This document shows positions 16,176 to 25,482 of a stretch of 41,188 nt of DNA, piece after piece; within the stretch, counting starts at the first letter, position 1, and each line of letters starts with the position of its first letter. The stretch comes from OPU3-GD-OMZ sp964515235. Lineage in GTDB: Bacteria; Pseudomonadota; Gammaproteobacteria; Methylococcales; Methylomonadaceae. A program made the position numbers and the translations under genes. The stretch is taken from contig CAZEVO010000017.1 of the NCBI GenBank assembly GCA_964515235.1, positions 1 through 41,188 on the forward strand, given 5' to 3'. Under the pieces are notes generated by a model, which was not told where the DNA came from, made no database searches, and was given only the letters and a program-made list of their open reading frames with translations.

Positions 16176-17144
16176 TCAGACAAAATCTAAAGCTGCTAAC
16201 AAAACAGACTCATCCGCACCTTGTTTATGCGCATACTCACTTAAATATCGTCGCCACTTTCGAGCACCAGGCTGACCATGAAATAACCCTAAAATATGTC
16301 GCGTCATTTGATTCAACCGAACGCCTTCCTCTAGTTGTTGCTGAATATAAGGTATCATCGCCTTAATGATTTCATGACGCGTTAAACAATCACCCCGCGC
16401 CTGATAAAAAAGTGAGTCTACCGATGAAAGTAAATAAGGGTTATGATATGCCTCTCGACCAATCATGACGCCATCAAGATTGTTCAAATGATGCTCAACC
16501 TGATCAAGTGTTTTAATCCCTCCATTAACTACAATTTCCAAAGCAGGGAATAAACTCTTAATCTGATTAACTAATTCATATTGTAGCGGCGGGATCTCTC
16601 TGTTTTGTTTGGGCGATAAGCCATTTAAAATTGCAATCCGTGCATGAATAATAAAAACTTCACACCCGCCTTTAGCTACTGTATCAATAAATGCGTACAA
16701 ATCACCAAAAGTCTCTTTGCCATCAATGCCAATTCTATTCTTAACTGTTACCGGAATATTGACCTTATTTTGCATTTCAGAGATACACTCAGCTACAACC
16801 TCTGGTTCTGCCATCAGACAAGCACCAAACCGCCCATTTTGCACACGATCACTCGGACAGCCGACATTAAGGTTAATCTCATCATAACCAAAATCTTCTG
16901 CCATAACACTACACTCAGCTAAATCCTTTGGATTAGATCCTCCTAGCTGTAATGCAAGTTGTGATTCACATGGATTAAATGCTAACAATGAATCTCTATC
17001 GCCTCGTAATAAGGCATTTGTAGTTATCATTTCAGTATACAAGACCGTATACTTAGAAATTAAACGATGAAAAAAACGGCAATGCTTATCCGTCCAATCT
17101 AGCATTGGTGCAACACACACTTTCCGGTTTATTTGATTCTGCAT
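16176..17144 (-). CDS. dusA: tRNA-dihydrouridine(20/20a) synthase
   Basis: A 322-residue FMN enzyme reducing uridines 20/20a in the tRNA D-loop. VAPMLDWTDKHCRFFHRL at the start and NGLSPKQNREIPPL are diagnostic for the DusA subgroup. The catalytic cysteine is C96 in NVGCPSDRVQNG, and FMN-binding GGI and MIGREAYHNP follow. Length is that of the family. folE starts about 60 bases downstream, and a 196-base divergent region separates dusA from the plus-strand DUF1499 gene. Confidence 0.95.
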   Translation of the reverse strand: MQNQINRKVCVAPMLDWTDKHCRFFHRLISKYTVLYTEMITTNALLRGDRDSLLAFNPCESQLALQLGGSNPKDLAECSVMAEDFGYDEINLNVGCPSDRVQNGRFGACLMAEPEVVAECISEMQNKVNIPVTVKNRIGIDGKETFGDLYAFIDTVAKGGCEVFIIHARIAILNGLSPKQNREIPPLQYELVNQIKSLFPALEIVVNGGIKTLDQVEHHLNNLDGVMIGREAYHNPYLLSSVDSLFYQARGDCLTRHEIIKAMIPYIQQQLEEGVRLNQMTRHILGLFHGQPGARKWRRYLSEYAHKQGADESVLLAALDFV

Positions 17145-17243
17145 ATTTTAGAATAACAAAAAAATTTCCATTTCACAGTAAAGCCACAATAATTATGATT
17201 TCAAGGTTGTAGTAAATAGAACAGATCTCATATGTAATATCTT

Positions 17244-17264
17244 CTTAGGAATTCTAATTCCAAG
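17244..17264. repeat. Inverted repeat in the dusA/DUF1499 divergent region
   Basis: CTTAGGAATT and AATTCCAAG form a 9-bp stem with one bulged A around CT. It sits in the middle of the 196-base gap between divergent genes, where an operator could act on either. No other clear promoter element is seen nearby, so the function is open. Confidence 0.35.
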
Positions 17265-17340
17265 TAAAATGGTTTATATTAAATTACCGATAAAAACTTT
17301 CTGACTTACTATTCTTTCCAGTTGCACTACCTTTCTAATA

Positions 17341-17790
17341 ATGACTACTCATATTCGTTATACTTTAATCTTAATTTTTTTATTCATCTTGACAATGACC
17401 TCACAAAGCCGCGCCGAAACTATCTCACAGTTAGTTCAATGCCCTCACACACCAAACTGCGTGTCTAGCAAAGCCTCTCCAACCGATAAAGAACACTTTA
17501 TAGAACCCTTTACTCTTTCAATGGCCTCATCAAAGGCCTGGCCACTGATATTAAAGATTATCCAAGAACAACCACGTACACACATCAAAGAAGCCACACA
17601 TGAACTAATTACGGCTGAAGTCACTAGTCTTATTTTTCGATTTACAGATGACCTAACCTTATTGCTCAATGATAACCAAACCATTGACGTACGTTCTGCA
17701 TCTAGAGTGGGTTATAGCGACTTAGGTGTTAACCGTAAACGCATAATGCATTTACGCACGAAATTACAAGATGCTAATATTATTGAATGA
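17341..17790 (+). CDS. DUF1499 family protein with signal peptide
   Basis: A 149-residue exported protein of unknown function. A hydrophobic signal sequence (residues about 7-19, likely cut after SRA at 25) is followed by the DUF1499 hallmarks CPHTPNCVSSKASPTDKEHFI and, near the C-terminus, IDVRSASRVGYSDLGVNRKR. The absence of a lipobox cysteine suggests a soluble periplasmic protein. It stands alone, convergent with prfC and 17 bases from its stop. DUF1499 proteins have no established biochemical role. Confidence 0.85.
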   Translation: MTTHIRYTLILIFLFILTMTSQSRAETISQLVQCPHTPNCVSSKASPTDKEHFIEPFTLSMASSKAWPLILKIIQEQPRTHIKEATHELITAEVTSLIFRFTDDLTLLLNDNQTIDVRSASRVGYSDLGVNRKRIMHLRTKLQDANIIE

Positions 17791-17807
17791 TCCCAAAAGA
17801 CTCTTTC

Positions 17808-19388
17808 TTACAATTCACGCGTCGCATTAAAATTAATTTCTGGCCAGCGCTCTTCTGCGAGTTGTAAATTAACACGACTACTAGCTAAATACACCAAATA
17901 GCCGCCTCCATCTTCCGCTAAATTATCAAAGGCCTTCTTCTTAAACAACGCCAATTGCTCTGAATTATCAGAAGTAATCCAGCGGGCACCAAAAACACTT
18001 ACTGCATCATAAACACATTCAACGTTATATTCACCTTTTAACCTAAATGCAGTTACATCAAACTGAAGTACTCCTACAGCACCTAAAATTAGGTCATTAT
18101 TTCTGAGTGGTTTAAATAACTGCGTGGCCCCTTCTTCAGTTAACTGAGCCAACCCTTTTTGCAATGCTTTAGTTCTCAATGGGTCTTTTAAAACAACCTT
18201 GCGATATAATTCTGGTGAAAAAAAAGGGATCCCACTATATTTAAGCGTTTCACCTTGTGAAAAAGTATCCCCTACCTGAATTGTTCCATGATTATGCAAC
18301 CCAATGATATCTCCAGGGTATGCCTCCTCAACATTTTGACGACTATCTGCCTGAAACGTGATCGCATTACCAACCTGAATATTTTTACCTACTCGAACAT
18401 GGTTAATTTTCATACCTTTACTAAACTGACCTGAGCAGACTCGCATAAATGCAACTCTATCACGGTGTGCTGGATCCATATTAGCTTGCACCTTAAAGAC
18501 AAAGCCAGAAAATTCTTTTTCCGAAGATTCTACTTTCCGCTGAATTGCTTGGCGACTTTGAGGCATCGGCGCATAATCAGCAAAAGCATCCAGCAACTCT
18601 TTAATTCCAAAATTATTGATTGCAGATCCAAAAAAAACTGGAGTCTGATTTCCCTGTAAATATTCATCTAAATTAAAGACATGACTTGCACCTTTTACTA
18701 ATTCTATCTCTTCACGCAATTCATCTGCTTGGTCCCCCACTAAAACATCTAATTGCGGATTATCTAGGCCTTCAATAATAGTCCCTTCTGCAATTTTTCC
18801 GCCATGATTAGGAGTAAATAGATGTACGACATCGTTATATATATGATAGACACCTTTAAAACGTTTTCCCATTCCGATTGGCCATGTCATCGGGGCACAG
18901 TCTATTTTTAATATATTTTCAACTTCATCAAGAAGATCGATGGGATCACGTCCTTCCCGATCTAATTTATTAATAAATGTTAAAATAGGGGTATCTCGTA
19001 ACCGGCAAATTTCCATTAATTTAACGGTTCGTTCTTCTACACCTTTTGCAATGTCTATGACCATCAAGGCAGAATCAACAGCCGTCAAAGTACGATAAGT
19101 ATCTTCAGAAAAATCCGCATGCCCAGGAGTATCCAGTAAATTAAGAATCTTATCTTTATGATCAAATTGCATGACCGATGTAGTCACTGAAATACCACGC
19201 TGCTTTTCCATTTCCATCCAATCGGATGTCGCATGACGCGCAGCCTTTCGACCCTTAACCGACCCAGCTAGCTGTATTGCACCGCCAAACAGTAATAACT
19301 TTTCCGTGAGTGTTGTTTTTCCTGCGTCAGGATGCGAAATAATAGCAAAGGTTCGCCGACGCTGTAATTCAGTTATAAAATCAGCCAT
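17808..19388 (-). CDS. prfC: Peptide chain release factor 3
   Basis: A 526-residue translational GTPase that recycles RF1/RF2 after termination. G1 is SHPDAGKTTLTEK (K24), G2 lies in RGISVTTSVMQF, G3 is DTPGHADFSEDTYRTL and G4 is NKLDREGRD. The length and the C-terminal RWPEINFNATREL fit RF3 (about 529 residues) rather than EF-G. A TATAAT at 19414-19419 on the minus strand lies 25 bases before the ATG and is the likely -10, but no good -35 accompanies it. Confidence 0.97.
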   Translation of the reverse strand: MADFITELQRRRTFAIISHPDAGKTTLTEKLLLFGGAIQLAGSVKGRKAARHATSDWMEMEKQRGISVTTSVMQFDHKDKILNLLDTPGHADFSEDTYRTLTAVDSALMVIDIAKGVEERTVKLMEICRLRDTPILTFINKLDREGRDPIDLLDEVENILKIDCAPMTWPIGMGKRFKGVYHIYNDVVHLFTPNHGGKIAEGTIIEGLDNPQLDVLVGDQADELREEIELVKGASHVFNLDEYLQGNQTPVFFGSAINNFGIKELLDAFADYAPMPQSRQAIQRKVESSEKEFSGFVFKVQANMDPAHRDRVAFMRVCSGQFSKGMKINHVRVGKNIQVGNAITFQADSRQNVEEAYPGDIIGLHNHGTIQVGDTFSQGETLKYSGIPFFSPELYRKVVLKDPLRTKALQKGLAQLTEEGATQLFKPLRNNDLILGAVGVLQFDVTAFRLKGEYNVECVYDAVSVFGARWITSDNSEQLALFKKKAFDNLAEDGGGYLVYLASSRVNLQLAEERWPEINFNATREL

Positions 19389-19550
19389 AATTTTTCAGTG
19401 ACAAAAGTGCTGCATTATACTTTAAATCTTGCCTATATTGGACTCATACCCTCAATCTATTTAGGTCTTAAAATATACTTTTAATGGCTAAATAATCTTT
19501 TTAGAATTTTTGCACCCTAATCAAAAAGAACATAACGTTGTGACCATCAT

Positions 19551-19574
19551 GTTTTTTCATTTAATTGAAAAAAC
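19551..19574 (-). repeat. AT-rich hairpin downstream of feoC
   Basis: Perfect 9-bp inverted repeat GTTTTTTCA/TGAAAAAAC with a 6-base loop, about 30 bases after the feoC stop. It may help end the feo transcript, but the stem is nearly all A-T and no T-tract follows it, so termination is uncertain. Confidence 0.35.
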
Positions 19575-19605
19575 TATCTTGAAAACAATAGAACTCTTTC
19601 CACAA

Positions 19606-19845
19606 TTAGGACTTTACGTTTCCTGAACCAACCCATTCATAAAATTCGGTTAGTAGCGGATCACATTTACAACATTGAGTACCACAACCTTCCTCAACTG
19701 ACATCTTTTTTATCTGGCCTTTAGTTATCCATTTTCCTAGCATTCCTCGTATGGCATCAGCATCTATATCAAAATGATTCACTAAATCAATAATAGCAAC
19801 GCGCTTACGGTCCTTTATATAACTTCGTAATTCAGAAAGGATCAT
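19606..19845 (-). CDS. feoC: Ferrous iron transport protein FeoC
   Basis: A 79-residue small winged-helix protein with a cysteine cluster (EEGCGTQCCKCDP), the layout of gammaproteobacterial FeoC, whose cysteines can bind an iron-sulfur cluster. The N-terminal MILSELRSYIKDRKRVAIIDL is typical. It may stabilise FeoB or report iron or oxygen state; this is debated for the family. The start overlaps the feoB stop as ATGA. Confidence 0.88.
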   Translation of the reverse strand: MILSELRSYIKDRKRVAIIDLVNHFDIDADAIRGMLGKWITKGQIKKMSVEEGCGTQCCKCDPLLTEFYEWVGSGNVKS

Positions 19846-22193
19846 GCCTTATTACCTGTCGCTGAAGAGACTTTCGACGATTTTCTATGCTGCCTATTAC
19901 CCCAGAACTTAAGCATTAGCACAATGAAAAGAAATCCGCTTAACAAGCCAACAATCCAACCCATTGAATAGAAGGGGTGAAACTCAAAGGTAAGCGACTG
20001 ATAAGATACAACAGCAGTCATATAGGCAATGCCTGTTGTCCAAAACAACACAAAAACAGCCCAAGAAACGCTTGTTTCCTTATAAATAGCCGCTGTTGCT
20101 GCAACACACGGCGCATAGAGTAAAATAAATAACAAATAAGAAAATGCCCCTGCCTTACCATTAAAACTCAATTGCATTGCTTTATAGGTGCCAGCATTAA
20201 CCTCCTGTTCTTCTGCTGCTAAAACAAGGTCTCCGGTTTCTCCAATATTTAACCCTAAAGGATCCAAAAGATTATCCGCAACATCAATAAGATTCTCAGG
20301 AATAGTTAGAAAAGCTTCCGTAATGCCTTTCGATAAATTAAAAACTTCTGGTTGAATCGTCCGCTCTTCAAATTGTGCAGAACGTTCAGAATATAGGGTA
20401 TCTAGTGTTCCGACAACAGCTTCCTTAGCTAACAATCCCGTAAAAATACCTACCGTTGCTGGCCAATTATCAGGAGTAATCCCCATGGGCTCAAACACCG
20501 GTGTCAACTCTCGACCCACCAAACTTAAAATTGATTGCTCACTATTTTCACGGCTAAAAGTTCCATTTGTACCCATTGCGCTCATGAAATTTAACACTAT
20601 GACCATTGGAACAATTACTTTACCAGCATTAAAAATAAATGTTTTTAATCGCTCCCAGGCCCGAATTAAAATTCCCCGTAAAGTAGGTAGATGATAAGGT
20701 GGAAGCTCCATAATGAAAGGCATTGACTTTCCTCTAAACAGTGCCCATTTCATTATCAGCCCTGTCAAAACAGCAACAAGAATGCCAATTAAATACAATC
20801 CAAAAACTAAATTCTGACCACCAACCGGGAAGAAAGCTGCAGCAAATAAGGCATAAACCGGTAATCGTGCACCACATGACATAAATGGATTCATTAAGTT
20901 TGTCAGAATACGATCACGAGAACTTTCTAGCGTCCGAGTTGCCATAATAGCCGGTACATTACAACCAAAACCAACAATCATCGGCACAAATGATTTACCT
21001 GGTAAGCCAATAAAACGCATAAAACGGTCCATAACAAAAGCCGCTCGAGCCATATAACCAGAGTCTTCAAGTACGGATAAAAATAAAAACAAAAAGCCAA
21101 CGATAGGAATAAAGGTCGCAACAACCTGAACGCCACCTCCTAACCCATCTGCGCATAATACGATAAACCAATCAGGACAGCCCGAACCTTCAAGAAGAAT
21201 ACTCAATCCCTCTATCAGGAAAACACCTACAAATTGATCAAAAAAATCGATAAATGCACTTCCTATATTGATAGTAAACATAAACATCAGATACATTACT
21301 AACAAAAATATTGGTATTCCAAAAAAGCGATTTAACACAACCTGATCTATAAAATCTGAAAACTGGCGGGACACCTCTGTTGCTTTATTAATACACTGGT
21401 AGTTTAGTTTATTAGCAAAATTATACCGTGCATCTGCTGTTAGAATATCAATTTCTTCTTCGACAAACTCTTCGACCTGATTAGCTAACCGGGCAGAGAT
21501 CTTTTTTATTTCATCGCTTACTAATTGCTTAGCCAAGGTATCTCCCTCTAGGAGACGTAATGCTAACCAGCGATCATTATGATTACATTTATCATCTCCA
21601 GTCATTGACAAGGCCGTTGATAACTCTGAAATTGCCTGCTCTAAATGATGATGATAATCTATGGTGATTTCTGGAATGTGTGGTGTAAATAAGGCTTGAT
21701 TAACGGCTTCTTTCAATGCCCCAATACCATACTTAGTTGAAGCTATGATTGGCACTACTGGGCAATCTAAACTTTTAGCCAGACCCAAAATGTTGATGTC
21801 AACCCCATTATTTTTTGCGGTATCCATCATATTAAGCACCACCAACACCGGCACTTTCATTTCTAATAATTGTGTTGTTAAGTAAAGATTCCGCTCAATA
21901 TTAGATGCATCAATAATATTAATAACCAAATCCGCTTGGCTTGATGCCGCGTAATCACGTGCTATTTTTTCGTCTAGAGACACACTATCATCGGTCACTT
22001 CTAATGAATAAGTTCCCGGCAGATCAACTAATTCTATTTTAATAGCATTATGACGATATTCACCAATTTTGCGCTCAACGGTGACACCTGGCCAGTTTCC
22101 TACCTGTTGCCGCGACCCTGTTAATGCATTAAATAATGTAGTTTTCCCACAATTAGGGTTTCCTAACACCCCGACAGAAAAATTATTTTGCAT
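19842..22193 (-). CDS. feoB: Ferrous iron transporter FeoB
   Basis: A 783-residue inner-membrane Fe(II) importer. The N-terminal GTPase domain has G1 GNPNCGKTTLFN (K17), G3 VDLPGTYSL and G4 NMMD. A helical guanine-dissociation-inhibitor region follows, then a polytopic domain with two gate repeats containing FGCNVPAIMATRT and the later YAPCVAATAAI, where conserved cysteines may contact iron. It overlaps feoA by 11 bases and feoC by four. Control is by the Fur box upstream of feoA. Confidence 0.97.
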   Translation of the reverse strand: MQNNFSVGVLGNPNCGKTTLFNALTGSRQQVGNWPGVTVERKIGEYRHNAIKIELVDLPGTYSLEVTDDSVSLDEKIARDYAASSQADLVINIIDASNIERNLYLTTQLLEMKVPVLVVLNMMDTAKNNGVDINILGLAKSLDCPVVPIIASTKYGIGALKEAVNQALFTPHIPEITIDYHHHLEQAISELSTALSMTGDDKCNHNDRWLALRLLEGDTLAKQLVSDEIKKISARLANQVEEFVEEEIDILTADARYNFANKLNYQCINKATEVSRQFSDFIDQVVLNRFFGIPIFLLVMYLMFMFTINIGSAFIDFFDQFVGVFLIEGLSILLEGSGCPDWFIVLCADGLGGGVQVVATFIPIVGFLFLFLSVLEDSGYMARAAFVMDRFMRFIGLPGKSFVPMIVGFGCNVPAIMATRTLESSRDRILTNLMNPFMSCGARLPVYALFAAAFFPVGGQNLVFGLYLIGILVAVLTGLIMKWALFRGKSMPFIMELPPYHLPTLRGILIRAWERLKTFIFNAGKVIVPMVIVLNFMSAMGTNGTFSRENSEQSILSLVGRELTPVFEPMGITPDNWPATVGIFTGLLAKEAVVGTLDTLYSERSAQFEERTIQPEVFNLSKGITEAFLTIPENLIDVADNLLDPLGLNIGETGDLVLAAEEQEVNAGTYKAMQLSFNGKAGAFSYLLFILLYAPCVAATAAIYKETSVSWAVFVLFWTTGIAYMTAVVSYQSLTFEFHPFYSMGWIVGLLSGFLFIVLMLKFWGNRQHRKSSKVSSATGNKA

Positions 22194-22431
22194 CTATCAC
22201 AGGTTCTAATAACAAAACACGCGCCTCATCTTTTCTCAATGACAAAGAAAAACCACGCAATTTAATTTGGACGGGATCTCCCATAGGAGCAAAGCGCGAA
22301 ACGATAAATTCAGTGCCTGGAGTTAAACCCATGGCTAATAGTCGTTTACGATAGGCTCGGCCCGCATTATCAAATCCAGTTATACGAACACGATCCCCAA
22401 TAGCAAGATCTTTGAAAATAAGCGGTATCAT
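22183..22431 (-). CDS. feoA: Ferrous iron transport protein FeoA
   Basis: An 82-residue SH3-like protein: IGDRVRITGFDNAGRAYRKRLLAMGLTPG, then FIVSRFAPMGDPVQIKLRGFSLSLRKDEA, a standard FeoA core. It is thought to bind the cytoplasmic side of FeoB. It is first in feoABC, 27 bases downstream of a Fur box that overlaps the -10, and its 3' end overlaps feoB by 11 bases. Confidence 0.95.
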   Translation of the reverse strand: MIPLIFKDLAIGDRVRITGFDNAGRAYRKRLLAMGLTPGTEFIVSRFAPMGDPVQIKLRGFSLSLRKDEARVLLLEPVIDAK

Positions 22432-22458
22432 AAAAGCAAGCTAATTAAGATTCTAATT

Positions 22459-22477
22459 AATAATGATTCTCATTATA
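22459..22477. promoter_or_regulatory. Fur box
   Basis: The 19-mer AATAATGATTCTCATTATA matches the Fur consensus at 16 of 19 positions and contains the arms ATAATGA/TCATTAT. It covers the -10 of the feoABC promoter, so iron-loaded Fur would block transcription when iron is plentiful. Confidence 0.85.
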
Positions 22478-22500
22478 ATCTAAACTCATTTTATTTCCAA
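22472..22500 (-). promoter_or_regulatory. feoABC promoter
   Basis: On the minus strand: -35 TTGGAA (22495-22500), a 17-base spacer, and consensus -10 TATAAT (22472-22477). The -10 lies inside the Fur box. The predicted start leaves a leader of about 35 bases before the feoA ATG. Confidence 0.75.
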
Positions 22501-22608
22501 TCTACCACTACTTTTAGTTTTAAATCCATACCAGTAACAAAAAATTAAGGAAAAACATCATTCTATAGCCTTAAAAATTTAAAACTGTTTCTTCTAACAG
22601 AGATCAAT

Positions 22609-22632
22609 AAAAAGTTAATAAAGAATATTAAC
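22609..22632 (-). terminator. Probable terminator downstream of ihfB
   Basis: Perfect 7-bp stem GTTAATA/TATTAAC with a 5-base loop, followed on the minus strand by TTTTTATT. It lies about 40 bases after the ihfB stop. The stem is AT-rich and so weak. A 21-base polypurine tract (plus strand) at about 22648-22668 lies between the stop and the hairpin. Confidence 0.5.
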
Positions 22633-22669
22633 GACGAAATTGGAGATAAGGGAGGGAGGGGGAAGAAAC

Positions 22670-22975
22670 CTAACAGGTTATTTTATAGCTAGATTTTGAG
22701 GCATCAACACGCTCTTTTAATTCTCGACCCGGCTTAAAATGCGGAACAAATTTAGGTGCCAATGCCACAGCACCTCCGGTTTTAGGGTTTCGGCCCATAC
22801 GAGATGGTCGATAATGAAGAGAAAAGCTACCAAAACCACGTATTTCTATTCTTTCACCCGAAGACAATGACTGGTTAATCTGTTCCAACATGCAATTAAC
22901 CGCTAATTCAACATCCTTAGGTGGTAAATGAGGTTGTTTCTTTGACAACTCTTCAATTAGTTCTGATTTTGTCAC
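22670..22975 (-). CDS. ihfB: Integration host factor subunit beta
   Basis: A 101-residue HU/IHF-family DNA-bending protein, one half of the IHF heterodimer. MTKSELIEELSKKQPHLPPKDVE, GERIEIRGFGSFSLHYRPSRMGRNPKTGG and VPHFKPGRELKERVD are all typical of IhfB, including the arm proline region. It starts with GTG, preceded by AGGA about ten bases upstream. It follows rpsA, as in E. coli and most gammaproteobacteria, but a strong terminator sits between them, so it needs readthrough or a promoter inside rpsA. Confidence 0.95.
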   Translation of the reverse strand: MTKSELIEELSKKQPHLPPKDVELAVNCMLEQINQSLSSGERIEIRGFGSFSLHYRPSRMGRNPKTGGAVALAPKFVPHFKPGRELKERVDASKSSYKITC

Positions 22976-23000
22976 AAGTGATTATTCCTGTTTAACACTT

Positions 23001-23035
23001 AAAAAAATAAAGGCAGCCACATCCCGTGACTGCCT
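23001..23035 (-). terminator. Strong Rho-independent terminator of rpsA
   Basis: On the minus strand AGGCAGTCAC and GTGGCTGCCT form a 10-bp stem (one G-U) with loop GGGAT, immediately followed by TTATTTTTTT. It begins 15 bases after the rpsA stop. Confidence 0.88.
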
Positions 23036-23050
23036 CAAAAATACCTTTAA

Positions 23051-24727
23051 TTATTTATCCATTTGTTTGAATAAATCACCTAATGTTGGCGCACTTGTCA
23101 CCGCAGAACCAGAAGACTTTTTCTTGTAATCCTTAATAGTTGCAGTTTCTTCATCTTCACTTAAAGCTTTAATAGATAAGGAAATTGACTTGTTCTTTTT
23201 ATCAATACCAATGTATTTAGCTTCAATTTCATCACCTTCTTTAAGGTGAGTACGAACATCTTCAACACGATCCCGCTTAACTTCCGATGCTCTAATGTAG
23301 CCTTCAATAGTATCTGTAATCTTTACGACAGCACCTTTAACATCAACCTCAGTAATAACACCTTTAACCGGTGTTCCTTTTTCATGCTGAGCCAAGAAAC
23401 CTTGGAATGGGTCCTGTTCTAATTGCTTAATGCCTAATGAAATACGTTCACGCTCCGTATCAACAGTTAAAATAACTGTTTCAATCTCATCACCTTTCTT
23501 ATAATCACGTGCTACATCTTCGCCACTTTCTGACCATGAAATATCAGACATATGCACCAAACCATCAATATTTCCATTAAGACCAATAAAAATACCAAAA
23601 TCAGTAATCGATTTAATTTTACCAGTAATTTTATCGCCTTTATTGTGCAATGCTCCAAACTCTTCCCAAGGGTTTGTTTGGCAATGCTTCATACCTAATG
23701 AGATACGACGGCGCTCTTCATCAATCTCCAACACCATAACCTCAACTTCATCGCCTAGTTGAACTAACTTAGATGGGTTAACATTTTTATTCGTCCAGTC
23801 CATTTCAGAGACATGAACCAATCCCTCAACACCCTCTTCGATTTCAACAAAACAACCATAATCTGTAAGATTATTGACTTTACCAAATAATTTAGCGCCC
23901 GATGGGTATCTTCTTGCAATATTTTGCCAAGGATCTTCACCCATTTGTTTCATTCCTAATGAAACACGATTCTTTTCCTCATCGTACTTGAGAACTTTAA
24001 CTTGTATTTCCTGGCCGATTTCTACACATTCTGAAGGGTGACGAATACGACGCCAAGCCATATCGGTAATATGCAATAAGCCATCAACACCACCTAGATC
24101 GATGAAAGCACCATAATCAGTTAAATTCTTAACAATGCCAGGAATAACGATACCTTCTTTTAAAGAATTCAGTAGTTCTTCACGTTCAGCACTGTATTCT
24201 GATTCAACAACTGCTCGACGAGACACAACAACATTATTGCGTTTCTGATCAATTTTAATAATTTTGAAGTCAAGATCATGACCTTCCAAGAAACTGGTAT
24301 CCCTAATAGGTCTCACATCAACTAATGACCCTGGCAAGAAACCTTGTAAAGCACCAATAGCAACCGTAAGTCCACCACGAACGCGACCATTAATACGCCC
24401 AGTAATCGTCTCATTTGCTTCAAATGCTTTTTCAAGCTCCATCCAAGCTTTATTTCGTTTTGCTTTATCGCGGGAAAGTAATGTAGCGCCTAAGCCATCT
24501 TCAATTAAATCCAGAGCAACTTCTATTTCATCCCCGACTTCAACTTCTAATTCACCATCTGCATTCAAAAACTGCCATTTAGGAATAACACCTTCTGATT
24601 TTAATCCTGCATTAACGATGACTTTATCGCTATCAATTTCTACGACAGTACCCATTAGCATTGAGCCTGTACGCATTTCAGTCTTAGCTAGACTCTCTTC
24701 AAATAATTCTGCAAAGCTTTCGCTCAT
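23051..24727 (-). CDS. rpsA: 30S ribosomal protein S1
   Basis: A 558-residue protein with six S1 OB-fold repeats that recruits mRNA to the 30S subunit, notably messages with weak Shine-Dalgarno sites. Repeats are recognised by motifs such as GTVVEIDSDKVIVNAGLKSEG, NLTDYGAFIDLGGVDGLLHI and SITDFGIFIGLNGNIDGLVH. Length matches E. coli S1 (557). Terminator hairpins flank it on both sides (after cmk and after rpsA), so a dedicated promoter is expected in 24728-24783, though no clear one is seen. Many genes in the window lack a good ribosome binding site, so they probably rely on S1. Confidence 0.97.
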   Translation of the reverse strand: MSESFAELFEESLAKTEMRTGSMLMGTVVEIDSDKVIVNAGLKSEGVIPKWQFLNADGELEVEVGDEIEVALDLIEDGLGATLLSRDKAKRNKAWMELEKAFEANETITGRINGRVRGGLTVAIGALQGFLPGSLVDVRPIRDTSFLEGHDLDFKIIKIDQKRNNVVVSRRAVVESEYSAEREELLNSLKEGIVIPGIVKNLTDYGAFIDLGGVDGLLHITDMAWRRIRHPSECVEIGQEIQVKVLKYDEEKNRVSLGMKQMGEDPWQNIARRYPSGAKLFGKVNNLTDYGCFVEIEEGVEGLVHVSEMDWTNKNVNPSKLVQLGDEVEVMVLEIDEERRRISLGMKHCQTNPWEEFGALHNKGDKITGKIKSITDFGIFIGLNGNIDGLVHMSDISWSESGEDVARDYKKGDEIETVILTVDTERERISLGIKQLEQDPFQGFLAQHEKGTPVKGVITEVDVKGAVVKITDTIEGYIRASEVKRDRVEDVRTHLKEGDEIEAKYIGIDKKNKSISLSIKALSEDEETATIKDYKKKSSGSAVTSAPTLGDLFKQMDK

Positions 24728-24783
24728 AATTCTTTTCCCGCGCTTGTTTTAACTTCAAACAAACATTTCTCTGTTAAGTTGAT

Positions 24784-24812
24784 AAAAAACCTTAAATTAA
24801 GTATCTTTAAGG
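24784..24812 (-). terminator. Rho-independent terminator between cmk and rpsA
   Basis: On the minus strand, perfect 7-bp stem CCTTAAA/TTTAAGG with a 9-base loop, followed at once by TTTTTT. It closes the gyrA-to-cmk block just downstream of cmk. Confidence 0.68.
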
Positions 24813-24825
24813 ATCGCCTTTAGAC

Positions 24826-25482
24826 TCAAGATATAAAAGAAACAATCTCCGCTATAACCTCTTCAACAGTTTTATCTGTTGAATCCACATAAAAGGCACC
24901 TTCTGCTTGGGCCAACGGTGCTATTGCGCGTTGACTATCACGAAGGTCCCGACTCTCTATCTCTTGAGTTATTTGCGCTAGATTAGCATTAAATCCTTTT
25001 TCAATCAACTGCTTATACCGCCTTAACGCCCTTTTTTCTGCTGAAGCGGTTAAGAATACTTTGTAATTAGCGTCAGGGAAAACGACTGTGCCCATATCCC
25101 TGCCATCAGCAACAAGCCCAGGCCGCCGCCTAAAGTCGCGTTGTTTTTGTAATAATGCAGCACGAACCTCAGGAATTGCAGCAATTTGAGAAGCCACACT
25201 ACCTGTAGCCTCAGTTGCTAAGCGCGCCGTAATTTCGGAGCCATTTAACTTGACCGTTAAAACCTCAACACCTGAAAACTCAAGCATCATAGTTTTAGCA
25301 AGCTGAACAATTTCAACTGTATCCTCTATATCAATGGAGTGATCTAATATATCAATGGCCAAAGAACGATAAATAGAACCACTGTCTAAATAATGCCACC
25401 TTTTGTGATTAGCAATAACACGACTAACCGTCCCTTTGCCGGCACCACTTGGACCGTCAATTGTTAAGATCGGACTATTCAT
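24826..25482 (-). CDS. cmk: Cytidylate kinase
   Basis: A 218-residue kinase phosphorylating CMP and dCMP. The P-loop is IDGPSGAGKGT (K16). YLDSGSIYRSLA binds the nucleotide base, VADGRDMGTVVFPDA and SAEKRALRRY are family motifs, and the conserved SRDLRDSQRAIAPL follows. Its start overlaps the aroA stop as ATGA. cmk-rpsA adjacency is general in proteobacteria. Confidence 0.96.
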   Translation of the reverse strand: MNSPILTIDGPSGAGKGTVSRVIANHKRWHYLDSGSIYRSLAIDILDHSIDIEDTVEIVQLAKTMMLEFSGVEVLTVKLNGSEITARLATEATGSVASQIAAIPEVRAALLQKQRDFRRRPGLVADGRDMGTVVFPDANYKVFLTASAEKRALRRYKQLIEKGFNANLAQITQEIESRDLRDSQRAIAPLAQAEGAFYVDSTDKTVEEVIAEIVSFIS

